A stretch of DNA of 64,000 nt from Roseiarcus sp963794155. Its GTDB lineage: Bacteria > Pseudomonadota > Alphaproteobacteria > Rhizobiales > Beijerinckiaceae. The position numbers and the translations under genes were made by a program. The notes under the pieces were generated by a model. The model made no database searches. It had not been told where the DNA came from and saw only the letters and a list, made by a program, of their open reading frames with translations. Of the stretch, positions 27,935 through 36,465 are shown one piece after another (position 1 is the stretch's first letter; each line of letters starts with the position of its first letter). Where the stretch lies: positions 62,001 through 126,000 of the forward strand of contig CAWCCX010000011.1 of the NCBI GenBank assembly GCA_963794155.1. Reading direction: 5' to 3'.

Positions 27935-27991
27935 GGTTGTAGGCGCGATCGCTGAGCGCGCCGGCCGCGGTCACCGACCGCGGCTACAACC
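27935..27991. repeat. Palindromic intergenic repeat between luxR and the hydrolase gene
   Basis: Outer arms GGTTGTAG (27935-27942) and CTACAACC (27984-27991) enclose a perfect inner hairpin CCGCGGTC-ACC-GACCGCGG (27965-27983). It lies between convergent genes. It looks like a dispersed palindromic element of alphaproteobacteria and could also act as a bidirectional terminator, although no T tract follows. Confidence 0.6.
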
Positions 27992-28014
27992 ATCGCAGCT
28001 TTCCAGACGTCCGT

Positions 28015-28680
28015 TCACCCCAGGTGCTTTCGGAGGAACGCCAGCGTGCGGGTCCAGGCGAGCGCGGCGCTCGGGGCGTCGTAGCTCTCGCGATGGTCGC
28101 AGTTGAAGCCGTGATCAGCCGGATAGATGTGGACCTCGACTTCGGGATGGGCGGCGGCGACCTCGCGCACGCCGGCGATCGGGATGTGCTGGTCCTTGTC
28201 GCCAAAATGCAGCAGCGTCGGAACCTGGGGCTTCAAGTCCTTGAGGCCGATGATCCCGCCGCCGTAGTATCCGACCGCGGCGGTCAAGCCCGCGAGCCGC
28301 CCCGCCGCCGCCCAGGCGATCGTGCCGCCGAGGCAGAAGCCGACCACCGCGACCTTGCCGCCTTCCTTGGCGACCGCGATCGCGGCGGCGACGTCCTTGA
28401 GCATCTGCTCGCGGTCGGTCTTGCCGGCGATCGCCATGCCGCGCGCCCTCGACTCGGGGTCGTAGCCGACCTCGAACCCTTTCTCGGCGTGCTCGAAAAT
28501 CGCCGGCGCGACCGCGAGATAGCCCTCGGCGGCGAACCGGTCGGCGACCGCCCGGATATGAGCGTTGACGCCGAAGATCTCCTGCACCACGACCACTCCG
28601 CCGCGCGGGCGCTCCTTGGGATCGGCGCGCCAGGCCCGGATCGGTCCCGCCCCTTCCGGCTTCAGTTCAATCCACGCCAT
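28015..28680 (-). CDS. Dienelactone hydrolase family protein
   Basis: A 221-residue alpha/beta hydrolase. The oxyanion region VVVVQEIFGVNAHIR, nucleophile elbow VVGFCLGGT with C116, the acid in HFGDKDQHIP, and H190 in YPADHGFNCD make the Cys-Asp-His triad of the DLH family. Members hydrolyse dienelactone or related cyclic esters; the real substrate is unknown. The ATG at 28680 is preferred over 28686 because the GGGAGA ribosome site is then about 8 bases away. The EamA-transporter gene lies just upstream on the same strand. Confidence 0.85.
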   Translation of the reverse strand: MAWIELKPEGAGPIRAWRADPKERPRGGVVVVQEIFGVNAHIRAVADRFAAEGYLAVAPAIFEHAEKGFEVGYDPESRARGMAIAGKTDREQMLKDVAAAIAVAKEGGKVAVVGFCLGGTIAWAAAGRLAGLTAAVGYYGGGIIGLKDLKPQVPTLLHFGDKDQHIPIAGVREVAAAHPEVEVHIYPADHGFNCDHRESYDAPSAALAWTRTLAFLRKHLG

Positions 28681-28696
28681 GTTCATCGTCTCCCGT

Positions 28697-29641
28697 TCAA
28701 GAGTTGCTGAGCGCTGAAGACCGGCTCGAGCCGCGCTGTGCGATCGCGATGCCGCCCACGACCAAGAGCAGCGCGACGACATGATAGGCCGCGAACGGCT
28801 CGCCAAGGATCGCGACCGCCATGATCGCGCCGAACACCGGCACCAGATTCACGAATACCCCCGCCCGGCCGGGCCCGATCAGTTCGACCCCGCGCATGAA
28901 CATGATCTGCGACACGAAGGCCGGTCCAAGCGCGACATAGACGAGCGTCGCCAGGCCCGCCGCGGTCGGCCAGATGAAACCGCCGGCGGCAATCTCCCAG
29001 ATCATCAGCGGCACGGAGGTGACGAAGGCCGCGAACGCCATGCCGGCGAGCAGGCTCAAGCCTGAGACCAGCGGCCGCCGGCGGAGCCCGATCGTATAGC
29101 CCGCGTAGAGAATCGCGGCGATGACCATCATCACGTCGCCATCGTTGAACGCCAGCGCCGCGAGCCGGCTGAACTCGCCCTGGGCGGCGATCGCCGCGAC
29201 CCCGGCCATGGTTATCACCGCGCCCGCGGCCTGCAGCGCGGTGAACCGGGCGCCGAGAAACAGCCTTCCGCCGATCAGCACCAGCGCCGGGATCGCGCCC
29301 TGGATGATCGAGAGATTGAGCGCGCTCGTTCGATGCGCGGCGACGTAGAAAAGCGCGTTGAACGCGGTGTAGCCGAGCGCGCCCATCGCGGCGACATATG
29401 GCCAATGAGCGCGAAGCACCGGCCAGTCCCTTCGCAGCGCCGGACGGGCGGCCATGAGGATGGGGATGAGCGCCACACCCCATCGCAGGCAGGTGAGCGT
29501 CATCGGCCCGATCTGGCCGACCGCCAGCCGGCCGACGATCGAATGTCCGGCCCAGATCAGGGTCGTCAGAACGAGCAAAAGGATCGGGTTGGCCCAAGCC
29601 GAGTGCATGAGCCCGGCTCTGGGGGCGGTCGCGTCGGTCAT
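28697..29641 (-). CDS. EamA/DMT-family transporter
   Basis: A 314-residue drug/metabolite transporter with ten hydrophobic helices in two EamA repeats (first: NPILLLVLTTLIWAGHSIVG; second starting at DGDVMMVIAAILYAGYTIGL). It ends with the typical GEPFAAYHVVALLLVVGGI. The substrate cannot be inferred. An in-frame ATG at 29668 would add nine residues; neither start has a convincing ribosome site. It is probably co-transcribed with the hydrolase 16 bases downstream. Confidence 0.85.
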   Translation of the reverse strand: MTDATAPRAGLMHSAWANPILLLVLTTLIWAGHSIVGRLAVGQIGPMTLTCLRWGVALIPILMAARPALRRDWPVLRAHWPYVAAMGALGYTAFNALFYVAAHRTSALNLSIIQGAIPALVLIGGRLFLGARFTALQAAGAVITMAGVAAIAAQGEFSRLAALAFNDGDVMMVIAAILYAGYTIGLRRRPLVSGLSLLAGMAFAAFVTSVPLMIWEIAAGGFIWPTAAGLATLVYVALGPAFVSQIMFMRGVELIGPGRAGVFVNLVPVFGAIMAVAILGEPFAAYHVVALLLVVGGIAIAQRGSSRSSALSNS

Positions 29642-29864
29642 GAAAGTGTTCGGCGGCCTCTGGCGCATTCTTCGATTGGCCCGCGCGCGGCGGGGCGCGG
29701 AGCGCGAGCACGGAACGAGAAGCGCAGCACGGAATAAGCCGAGCGGCGGCCGAAGGCAATCCGGGCGGCGTTGGGGTAGTGGGCCAGTTTGAATACGGTG
29801 CTCGAATTTTCCCCCAGAGCAGTCTGCATTTAGATAGAGGCACGCCAGTGGATTGGAGCGCTTC

Positions 29865-30000
29865 CTCCCCCCTTGTGGGGGAGGATTAAGGAGGGGGGTC
29901 GCGCCGCGGCTGATCCAAGAGAAGCGGCGCGAAAGGCCAATCTCTGCGATCCGCGCGACCCCCCACCCCTACCCGCCCCCGCAAGGAGGGCGGGTGCGCA
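29865..30000. repeat. Large palindromic intergenic repeat
   Basis: Two mirrored blocks: a left part with the small hairpin CCCCCTTGTGGGGG and then GGAGGGGGGTCGCG, and a right part with GCGCGACCCCCC and then CCCCGCAAGGAGGGCGGG. The blocks pair to form a long stem. This architecture is typical of intergenic repeats dispersed in Rhizobiales genomes. It sits just after the stop of the outer-membrane protein gene and may also terminate transcription. Confidence 0.65.
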
Positions 30001-30015
30001 AACCGACTGGAGAAT

Positions 30016-30825
30016 CTACCAAAGTGCAGACCGCTTGCGCTCCGGCGCCGCCTCGCCAATCAGGTAGATCAGGCCCAGCCTGAAGTCGTTTGAAGCCAGT
30101 CGGTTGCGGGATGAGATCGGACCCGCGAGGCCCGGGTAGGCGTCGGAGCCGCCGGTCGCCCCTAGCCCATAGCTCAGGTAGCGGTAGCTCAGTTCGAGCT
30201 TCAGCCTGGCCGTGAGGTCGTAGTCCACGCCGGCCATCGCCGCCCAGGCGAAGCTCGTTCGCGAGCCCGAGGCGAAGCCTCCGCCCCACCCGGGGCGGCT
30301 TACGCTGACGCTCGAGAGCCGGTTGTCGGCGAAGCCTACTCCGGCGCCGAGGAAAGGCGAAAACCCGTACCAGGCGCCCGGGCTCACATAGCCGTTGACC
30401 AGGCCGACGAAAGAGGCGACGTCAGCGCGAAAGGCGTCCCCGGTTTGTGCTAATCCTGCCCAGGCGTAAGCCGCGCCCGAGCGGAGGCTTGCGCCGCCGC
30501 GATATTCGATCGTCGCATCGGCGCGAAACCAGCTCGTCGCTTGATAGCCGGCGCCGACATCGACCATGCCGAAGGGCGAAAGCGACGGGAGCCAGACCGA
30601 TTGGGTTGCGATCGGGCCGGCGAGCGGCCCGGGCGTGATCTCGAGTTTCGGCGCCGCCGCATTGACGCCGCCGCCCACGTCGCCGCGCAAATACCAGCCG
30701 CTGAATTCCTCCTCGGCGCCCGACGCCGGAGGAAGGGACGGCGCCGCCGGCAAATCGGCGGCTTTTGCCCATCCGCAGGAAGCCGCGGCGATCGCTAAGC
30801 AAGCGAGGGGCCCGAGCCTGGCCAT
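30016..30825 (-). CDS. Outer-membrane beta-barrel protein (Omp25/31-like)
   Basis: A 269-residue exported protein. The signal peptide (CLAIAAASCGWAKA) is cleaved before ADLPAAPSLPP, a mature start typical of Rhizobiales porin-like proteins. Alternating aromatic/glycine strands follow (WYLRGDVGGGV; FGMVDVGAGYQATSWFRADA; ATIEYRG), and the C-terminal NDFRLGLIYLIG is near the barrel end. Likely a small 8-strand barrel in the outer membrane; specific function unknown. Confidence 0.8.
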   Translation of the reverse strand: MARLGPLACLAIAAASCGWAKAADLPAAPSLPPASGAEEEFSGWYLRGDVGGGVNAAAPKLEITPGPLAGPIATQSVWLPSLSPFGMVDVGAGYQATSWFRADATIEYRGGASLRSGAAYAWAGLAQTGDAFRADVASFVGLVNGYVSPGAWYGFSPFLGAGVGFADNRLSSVSVSRPGWGGGFASGSRTSFAWAAMAGVDYDLTARLKLELSYRYLSYGLGATGGSDAYPGLAGPISSRNRLASNDFRLGLIYLIGEAAPERKRSALW

Positions 30826-31064
30826 GACGACGGTCCCCTCCGTTCGGCGCGCCAGACCCCACTTTTTGCGCCTCGAAACCCGGGAAAACCTGCCATGCCG
30901 GTCTTAACGGCGTCTTAACCCTAACCCTTAGTTATGATTGAAGGGACTGATGCCCTCGGCGATTATACATGCCGCAACATGTAGGGCTGAGTCCGCCTCC
31001 GCTCCGGCCCGGGGCTGGCGCGCCGAGAGGAAGGAATCGGGTAGGACGTTTTCCAAAATCAAGT

Positions 31065-31097
31065 CGAACCGGTTGCAGCGAATCAGTAACCGGTTCG
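31065..31097. repeat. Perfect 10-bp inverted repeat downstream of the AlbA_2 gene
   Basis: CGAACCGGTT (31065-31074) and AACCGGTTCG (31088-31097) are separated by 13 bases. They lie in the roughly 300-base space (30826-31126) between the outer-membrane gene and the AlbA_2 gene. No T tract follows on the minus strand, so this is as likely a protein-binding site as a terminator. Nothing else is seen in that space. Confidence 0.5.
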
Positions 31098-31126
31098 GCG
31101 TAACCATTTGATATATTTACTCAGTC

Positions 31127-32512
31127 TTATGTGGAAACCTTCCGCCACGCAGCGCCGCCGCCAATCTCCTTGCCGGGGACCGGTTCGATCATGCTAGGTT
31201 CCTTGAGCTTAAGAAACACATTTTTTATGCTATTTTCCGAGCGTATTCCGGTTAATTCACGCGCAATCCGATTCGTTATCTCTCCGTTTTTTTCGAGGTA
31301 TGCCATTACAGTCTCGTGCGCTGAGGCGAGCGCGGTGTGCCGGATGTAAACAGTGACCGAGTGGTCGCTCTCTTCGATTTCCGGCTCTTCCAATCTGAGT
31401 TTTCTCATCGCCTCAAACGCGGTATTTAGCCCCTCGCCGACGTCTTTATTGGGCGGGTCTGGAAACTTATTTATTAGACGCACTAGCTTAGGATTTCTCG
31501 CCGATTGTTCTCGCAGGATGTTTTCCTCTGTAATATGACCGGGCAAGCGGCCGGGGCTTTCGACCTCAATTCGATCGTCGAATATCCTGACCTGTACGTC
31601 CGAAGGAATGCTATAGTCGCGATGCAACACCGCGTTAGTTATAATCTCATGGAGAGTTTCGTCTGGGTATTTAACTGGCGATAAGCCCTGCGGAGTGAGC
31701 GTCCTAACATCTTCGATAATTCTCTTAGTCGTTTCGACTGCCGCCGCAATTTGCGCGTAGATGCATCCTTCAATAGTCAAGGGATTCCCGGCGAGCTGCT
31801 CGCGACGCCCTTCTTCTTCCCTGCTTCCATACCTAAGAACCTTTATCGCAGATCGTTTGGGGAGTGCTGCTTGTGGTTCATCTGCAAAAAGTAAGACGCC
31901 AGCGACAGTTGGGCGATCGGTGCTAATCAATAAACGCTGTTTGGTCATCCAATCGTCTGGTTCGGCAGACGGGACTTGACTAAGGATAAAGTTCAAGGTC
32001 ACAACAGAATTAGTTATAGTTTCCTTATCTACGCTGGTGACTTCATCTTCGTAAGTGACTATTCCCTTATCGAGCTGAAGTCGGTTTATTTCTTCTGGAC
32101 TTCGCAGACGTATGTTTTGAGCATTGTGTCGGACATACGCATAACCATCCGTCACCAGGATAATGTCTCTGGTCTTAGAGATTATCAGTTGGAGTACGTG
32201 CCCGTTGCATTCATGGCAATTGAGCCATACGCCAGCATATGAGGCAGCGACAGCGTTTACGCTTTGTATATAAGCAAAAATGCCATTCGAATCCTCATAT
32301 GATCGAAATCCATCCCACTCGTTGACGAGTTTGTTATTTATCTGAGAGATACCTACAAACAACTCTCCGCCTGCCGTATTGGCAAACGCGGAGATCGACT
32401 CGCTTAGTTTGGCTGGAGCAACGGCACGTGACTTGAAGTCGAGGAAGTGGCTTTCCTCCAGCGCGAGAATCCTGTTGGCCTCAGCTCGATCGACTGTTTT
32501 GTGCTCTATCAT
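31127..32512 (-). CDS. AlbA_2 (Schlafen-type) domain protein with ATPase-like domain
   Basis: A 461-residue protein of the COG2865 kind. The AlbA_2 nucleic-acid-binding domain (about 15-125) shows EESHFLDFKS, SISAFANTAGGELFVGIS and GYAYVRHNAQNIRLRSPEEI. A GHKL/HATPase-like domain (about 270-365) shows ETLHEIITNAVLHRDYSIPS, RIFDDRIEVESPGRLPG and GEGLNTAFEAM. A C-terminal winged helix (about 405-445) follows. Such proteins act as DNA-binding regulators and often occur in genomic islands; some AlbA_2 proteins are linked to stress or phage response. Its A+T content is higher than its neighbours', suggesting acquisition by transfer. Confidence 0.78.
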   Translation of the reverse strand: MIEHKTVDRAEANRILALEESHFLDFKSRAVAPAKLSESISAFANTAGGELFVGISQINNKLVNEWDGFRSYEDSNGIFAYIQSVNAVAASYAGVWLNCHECNGHVLQLIISKTRDIILVTDGYAYVRHNAQNIRLRSPEEINRLQLDKGIVTYEDEVTSVDKETITNSVVTLNFILSQVPSAEPDDWMTKQRLLISTDRPTVAGVLLFADEPQAALPKRSAIKVLRYGSREEEGRREQLAGNPLTIEGCIYAQIAAAVETTKRIIEDVRTLTPQGLSPVKYPDETLHEIITNAVLHRDYSIPSDVQVRIFDDRIEVESPGRLPGHITEENILREQSARNPKLVRLINKFPDPPNKDVGEGLNTAFEAMRKLRLEEPEIEESDHSVTVYIRHTALASAHETVMAYLEKNGEITNRIARELTGIRSENSIKNVFLKLKEPSMIEPVPGKEIGGGAAWRKVST

Positions 32513-32554
32513 GCCCCTATCCGGCGGTTCGAAATTGGCCTAAAGGCGTTCGCT

Positions 32555-32725
32555 ATGCCACGAAATCACGAAGAGCAATCCTATGACACCGAAGAGGCGG
32601 GGCACAGATTTGAGGCAGCGCTACGCGGCGCTCGCTCCGCCGAACCGCACCCCATGAAGGATATTCCCCGGAAGCGCATCAGAAAAGCAAAAAGCCCGGC
32701 ACAAGGTCCGGGCTCCATGCGTTAG
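32555..32725 (+). CDS. Small charged protein, possibly antitoxin-like
   Basis: A predicted 56-residue protein starting MPRNHEEQSYDTEEAGHRFE and containing AALRGARSAEPHPMKDIPRK. Short alphaproteobacterial proteins with an R-F-E-A-A-L-R-G-A-R then K/H-P-M pattern are common in accessory regions, but their function is unknown to me. Its 3' end overlaps the minus-strand terminator of the GIY-YIG gene. No ribosome site is clear. Confidence 0.45.
   Translation: MPRNHEEQSYDTEEAGHRFEAALRGARSAEPHPMKDIPRKRIRKAKSPAQGPGSMR
32688..32714 (-). terminator. Rho-independent terminator of the GIY-YIG gene
   Basis: Read on the minus strand, AGCCCGG-ACCTTGTG-CCGGGCT is a 7-bp stem followed by TTTTTGCTTTTC. It starts 15 bases after the stop of the GIY-YIG gene and separates it from the AlbA_2 gene. 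Confidence 0.8.
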
Positions 32726-32729
32726 GGGT

Positions 32730-33119
32730 TTATTGACGATTGCAGGGTGGATTCTGCTTATGACGCAGATCGGTCTCGATATCGAGTCGACGCTGGGCGG
32801 CGTTCGGCCCGCTGACGACCATTGCGCAGATGTGTGTGGCCCCGGCGCGGGTTATGTCCTGCCATCTGTGGTGGGTAGGAAGTTCATCGGCGAGACGTCG
32901 GCGAAAATTGTCCGTCTCGCCGATATATTCCGTCTCGCCGATATATATCGCATGCCACCGGCCATCGGCGGCTTGATAGCAAAAGATGTACACCCCGCCG
33001 ACCTCGTTAAACGAGACGTTTCTAAGTGCGAAGTGCTCAAATTCGTACTTGGTCCCGCTGTACCCCGACCACACGAGACGTGGGGTGGGGTTGACTGACT
33101 GATAGGGTTGAGTAGACAT
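32730..33119 (-). CDS. GIY-YIG nuclease-superfamily protein with a duplicated YIGET motif
   Basis: A 129-residue protein. The GIY-YIG core is visible: GGVYIFCYQ, then IYIGETEYIGETDNFRRRLA, with the conserved Arg/Leu helix and a later DIETDLR. An 18-bp tandem duplication (32913-32930 and 32931-32948) repeats the active-site hexapeptide, so YIGET appears twice. Whether the extra six residues are tolerated is unknown. Possible roles are a small nuclease or nicking protein. It sits in an A+T-rich island. The start at 33119 is uncertain because no ribosome site is seen. Confidence 0.75.
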   Translation of the reverse strand: MSTQPYQSVNPTPRLVWSGYSGTKYEFEHFALRNVSFNEVGGVYIFCYQAADGRWHAIYIGETEYIGETDNFRRRLADELPTHHRWQDITRAGATHICAMVVSGPNAAQRRLDIETDLRHKQNPPCNRQ

Positions 33120-33150
33120 ATAACGCGATCCTTATATTAGGGTTGCGGTT

Positions 33151-33197
33151 CAGACCGACGCGTCATGGGGTTCCAATCCAAAAGACGCGTCGGTCTG
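33151..33197. repeat. Perfect 14-bp inverted repeat
   Basis: CAGACCGACGCGTC (33151-33164) and GACGCGTCGGTCTG (33184-33197), with a 19-base spacer, lie upstream of the GIY-YIG gene. The stem is followed by no T tract on either strand. It may be a recombination or protein-binding site bordering the accessory island. Confidence 0.6.
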
Positions 33198-33415
33198 CCT
33201 TCACTGCGAGAATCAGTAAATTCGGAAGACTCTAGCCGAGTCGAGAGTTGGAGTCCCATTCGTTTGTGGGGGCTACCTTGTTCGCCCAAGCAACGCCAAG
33301 ATGACGGGTAGCTTTGCCGTCGCGCGGCGCAGTCGGTTTCGAGCGACTCGTTCATTGATAGGTGAGACGCTTGCCAGATGCGCAGGAAACTGCCCGGCGT
33401 GCCCGCTCTTGCTGG

Positions 33416-34299
33416 TCAAGCGGCCCGGCGCTCCGGCGCAGCGATCGTTCCCCGGATCGCCTCGGCGAGCGCCGTGGCCTCTTCGGTCGGGCGCCCGGCG
33501 CATGGATGAGGCCCATCCGGGTCAGGGGCAATTCGGGCAGGCCCTCGGTCCGGCCCAGCGCGCGCAAGCCTTGGCCGACCATAGAGACGGGGAGGATGGT
33601 CGCCGCGAGCCCGGCGCGAACGATCGATCCGATCGCCGTGAAATTCTTGGAAAAGAACAATCCCCGCGTCGCTCGCGGGGAGGCGGCGAGCGCGTCTTCG
33701 GCGGCGCGCCGCCAGACGCAGGTGCCGCTGGCCAGCGCCAGCGGTATGGGCGACCCCTCCTCGGTCCGGAACCGCTCGGCGGCCGCCCAGACCAACGGCT
33801 CCTCGCGCAGGAGCTCGAAGCCATGGAATCCCGCCAGCCTCCCCGGCTCGAGCGCCCCGGCAGTGACCAGCGCCAGTTCAAGCGCGCCGGCCGCAACCTG
33901 CGCCGCGAGTTCGATCGACGCTTCGCAGGCGACCGAGACTTCCACCAGAGGGTGGCGTCGATTGAACCGCGACAGAATCTCGGCCAGGAACGACTCGGCG
34001 TAGTCGTCGGGAATCCCGAGCCTGACGGCGCCCCTGAGGCCCTTGCGCGACAACGCCGCCATCGCGCCCGCCTCGACCTGGACAATACGGCGGGCGAATT
34101 CGATCAGCCGCTCGCCCTCGTCGGTCAGGCGGGCGCCGCGACCCTGCTTCACGAACAGCGCGCAGCCCAACTGCTCCTCCAGCCGGCGGATGTGCATCGA
34201 GACGGCGGACTGGGTCTTGTGCACCCGTTCCGCCGCCCTGGTGAACGAGCCGGAATCGACAATGGCGAGGAACGAGCGAAGCTGGTCGGTGTCGAGCAT
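33416..34299 (-). CDS. LysR-family transcriptional regulator (C-terminal frame change)
   Basis: Winged HTH at residues 2-60 (LRSFLAIVDSGSFTRAAERV; SAVSMHIRRLEEQLG) followed by a LysR substrate-binding domain (VRLGIPDDYAESFLAEILSR). The frame read from the start runs past MGLIHAPGARP into an Arg-rich tail, whereas a one-base shift near 33490-33510 gives the natural ending TEEATALAEAIRGTIAAPE and a stop at 33416. I give the repaired end. It is divergent from the DUF1127 gene, which it may regulate. Effector unknown. Confidence 0.8.
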
Positions 34300-34456
34300 G
34301 GGACCTATCCGAAAAAATGATCAGTTACTCTACAAACATTCGTTGGACCGATCAATAGGGTTCCCTATATATGTGGCGTCATTCCGAGATTGAACGGCCT
34401 ACCCGGCGCCGGCTTGGCGCCGAACGGATGGTCGTCCCTTCAAGCAGGAGGCGAAC

Positions 34457-34729
34457 ATGGTTGCTTCATTCACACATTCAGCCTCTCACGCTGCGAACGC
34501 CTTGTGGCGCATTGTCTCATGGCCGGCGCGGGTGGGCGCGGCGCGGCGCACGATGTCCGAATTGGCGCGGATGTCGGAATATGAGCTGCGCGACATAGGC
34601 CTGACCCGGTCCGACATCAACGATGCGACGGCGCTGCCCCTCGACGCCGATCCGTCCGGCCTGCTCGTCAGGCGGCGGGCCTGGCGTGAGCGGCGGCCGG
34701 CCGAGGGACGCACCAATCTGGCGGCCTGA
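34457..34729 (+). CDS. DUF1127 domain small protein
   Basis: A 90-residue protein with the DUF1127 core: ELARMSEYELRDIGLTRSDI. AGGAGG lies 7 bases before the ATG. DUF1127 proteins of alphaproteobacteria are arginine-rich and have been tied to RNA or phosphate/carbon metabolism; the role here is unknown. The divergent LysR gene shares its promoter region. Confidence 0.8.
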   Translation: MVASFTHSASHAANALWRIVSWPARVGAARRTMSELARMSEYELRDIGLTRSDINDATALPLDADPSGLLVRRRAWRERRPAEGRTNLAA

Positions 34730-34839
34730 TCGCGGGACTTGAGCGGCGCGCGCGAACGCGACGCCCGGCCCTCCCCAAAGGCGGCGAAAAGGTCTAGGAA
34801 GTTTTCCCAAGACCGCGACCGCCTTTTCGGAGGGACTTC

Positions 34840-36438
34840 ATGACAGCGCACTCGGCCGCAGCGGGCGTCGAGATCAACGCCAAGCCGGGCGGCCGGCAGG
34901 CCGAAATTCTGAGCGCCGAGGCGCTCGCGTTTCTCGCCGGACTGCATCGGCGCTTCAATCGGCGGCGGCTTGAATTGCTCGTCAAACGACTGGGTCGCCA
35001 GGAAGACTTCGACGGCGGGAAGCTGCCGGATTTTCTTGCCGAGACAAAATTGATTCGGGACGGCGACTGGAAGGTCGCGCCGATCCCGGCCGACCTTCTC
35101 GACCGGCGGGTCGAGATCACCGGCCCGGTCGACCGCAAGATGATCGTCAACGCGCTGAATTCGGGCGCGAAGGTGTTCATGGCCGACTTCGAGGACGCCA
35201 CCTCGCCCATGTTCGCCAACATGGTCGAAGGCCAGGCCAATCTCAAAGACCGTTGGGCCGGCAAGATCGACTTTGTCGATTCCGGAACCGGAAAAACCTA
35301 CGCGCTCAAGCGCGATCCCGCCGTGCTGATGGTGCGTCCGCGCGGCTGGCACTTGCCCGAGCGGCATGTCGCCGTCGATGGCGAGGAAATGTCCGGCGCG
35401 CTGTTCGACTTCGGCCTTTACGTCTTCCATTGCGCCGAAGCGCAAATGGCCAAGGGCGCGACGCCCGCGTTCTATCTGCCCAAACTGGAGAGCCATCTCG
35501 AAGCGAGACTTTGGAACGAGGTTTTCTCCCACGCCGAGCGCGAGCTCGGAGTCCCGCATGGCGCGTTCAAGGCGACGGTGCTGATCGAGACTTTGCCGGC
35601 GGCGTTCGAGATGGAAGAGATTCTCTACGAGCTCCGCGATCACATCGTCGGGCTGAATTGCGGCCGCTGGGACTATATTTTCTCGTTCATCAAGCGCCTC
35701 GGCAAGAACCCGGCCTTCCTCACTCCCGATCGCTCGGAAATGACGATGGGCAAGGCGTTCCTCAGCGCCTATTCGCTTCTCCTGATCAAGACCTGCCACC
35801 GCCGCGGCGCCTTCGCCATGGGCGGCATGGCGGCGCAGATTCCGGTCAAGGGCGACAAACAGGCGAACGAAGCGGCCTTCGCCAAGGTCCGCGCCGACAA
35901 GGAGCGCGAGGCGACCAACGGCCATGACGGCACCTGGGTCGCCCATCCCGATCTGGTGCCGATCGCGATGGAAGTGTTCGACCGGCTAATGCCGAAGCCG
36001 AACCAGCTTTCGGTCAAGAGCGACGACGTCCACGCGAGCCAGGCCGACCTCATCGAAGTCCACAAGGGCAAGCGCACCGAGGAGGGCTTGCGCGAGAACA
36101 TCCGGGTCGGGGTGCAATATATCGAGGCCTGGCTCCGGGGCCGCGGCGCGGTGCCGATCTATAACCTGATGGAGGACGCGGCGACCGCCGAGATCTCCCG
36201 CGCCCAGGTCTGGCAATGGCTGCATCTCAAGGCCAGGTTCGACGACGGCCGCGAGGCGACGCCGGCGCTGTTTAAGGAGGCGCTCAAGGGCGAGATGGAG
36301 CGGGTCAAGGGCGAGGTCGGGGCCAAGGCTTTCGACGGCGGGCGGTTCAAGGAGGCGATTGCGCTCTTCTCCGACATGTCGCTCAGCGACACTTTTGACG
36401 AGTTCCTGACCCTGCCGGCTTACAAGCTGATCGACTAG
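34840..36438 (+). CDS. aceB: Malate synthase A
   Basis: A 532-residue enzyme condensing glyoxylate and acetyl-CoA to malate. The signature TVLIETLPAAFEMEEILYEL followed by HIVGLNCGRWDYIFSFIK identifies it. Also visible are FMADFEDATSPM (metal and glyoxylate site), VRPRGWHLPE and the C-terminal catalytic region NLMEDAATAEISRAQ. GGAGGG precedes the ATG. The length is typical of isoform A, not the 720-residue G form. Isocitrate lyase (aceA) is not in the window. Confidence 0.95.
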   Translation: MTAHSAAAGVEINAKPGGRQAEILSAEALAFLAGLHRRFNRRRLELLVKRLGRQEDFDGGKLPDFLAETKLIRDGDWKVAPIPADLLDRRVEITGPVDRKMIVNALNSGAKVFMADFEDATSPMFANMVEGQANLKDRWAGKIDFVDSGTGKTYALKRDPAVLMVRPRGWHLPERHVAVDGEEMSGALFDFGLYVFHCAEAQMAKGATPAFYLPKLESHLEARLWNEVFSHAERELGVPHGAFKATVLIETLPAAFEMEEILYELRDHIVGLNCGRWDYIFSFIKRLGKNPAFLTPDRSEMTMGKAFLSAYSLLLIKTCHRRGAFAMGGMAAQIPVKGDKQANEAAFAKVRADKEREATNGHDGTWVAHPDLVPIAMEVFDRLMPKPNQLSVKSDDVHASQADLIEVHKGKRTEEGLRENIRVGVQYIEAWLRGRGAVPIYNLMEDAATAEISRAQVWQWLHLKARFDDGREATPALFKEALKGEMERVKGEVGAKAFDGGRFKEAIALFSDMSLSDTFDEFLTLPAYKLID

Positions 36439-36465
36439 GCAGGGATGAGAGGGGAGAGAAGCAGG

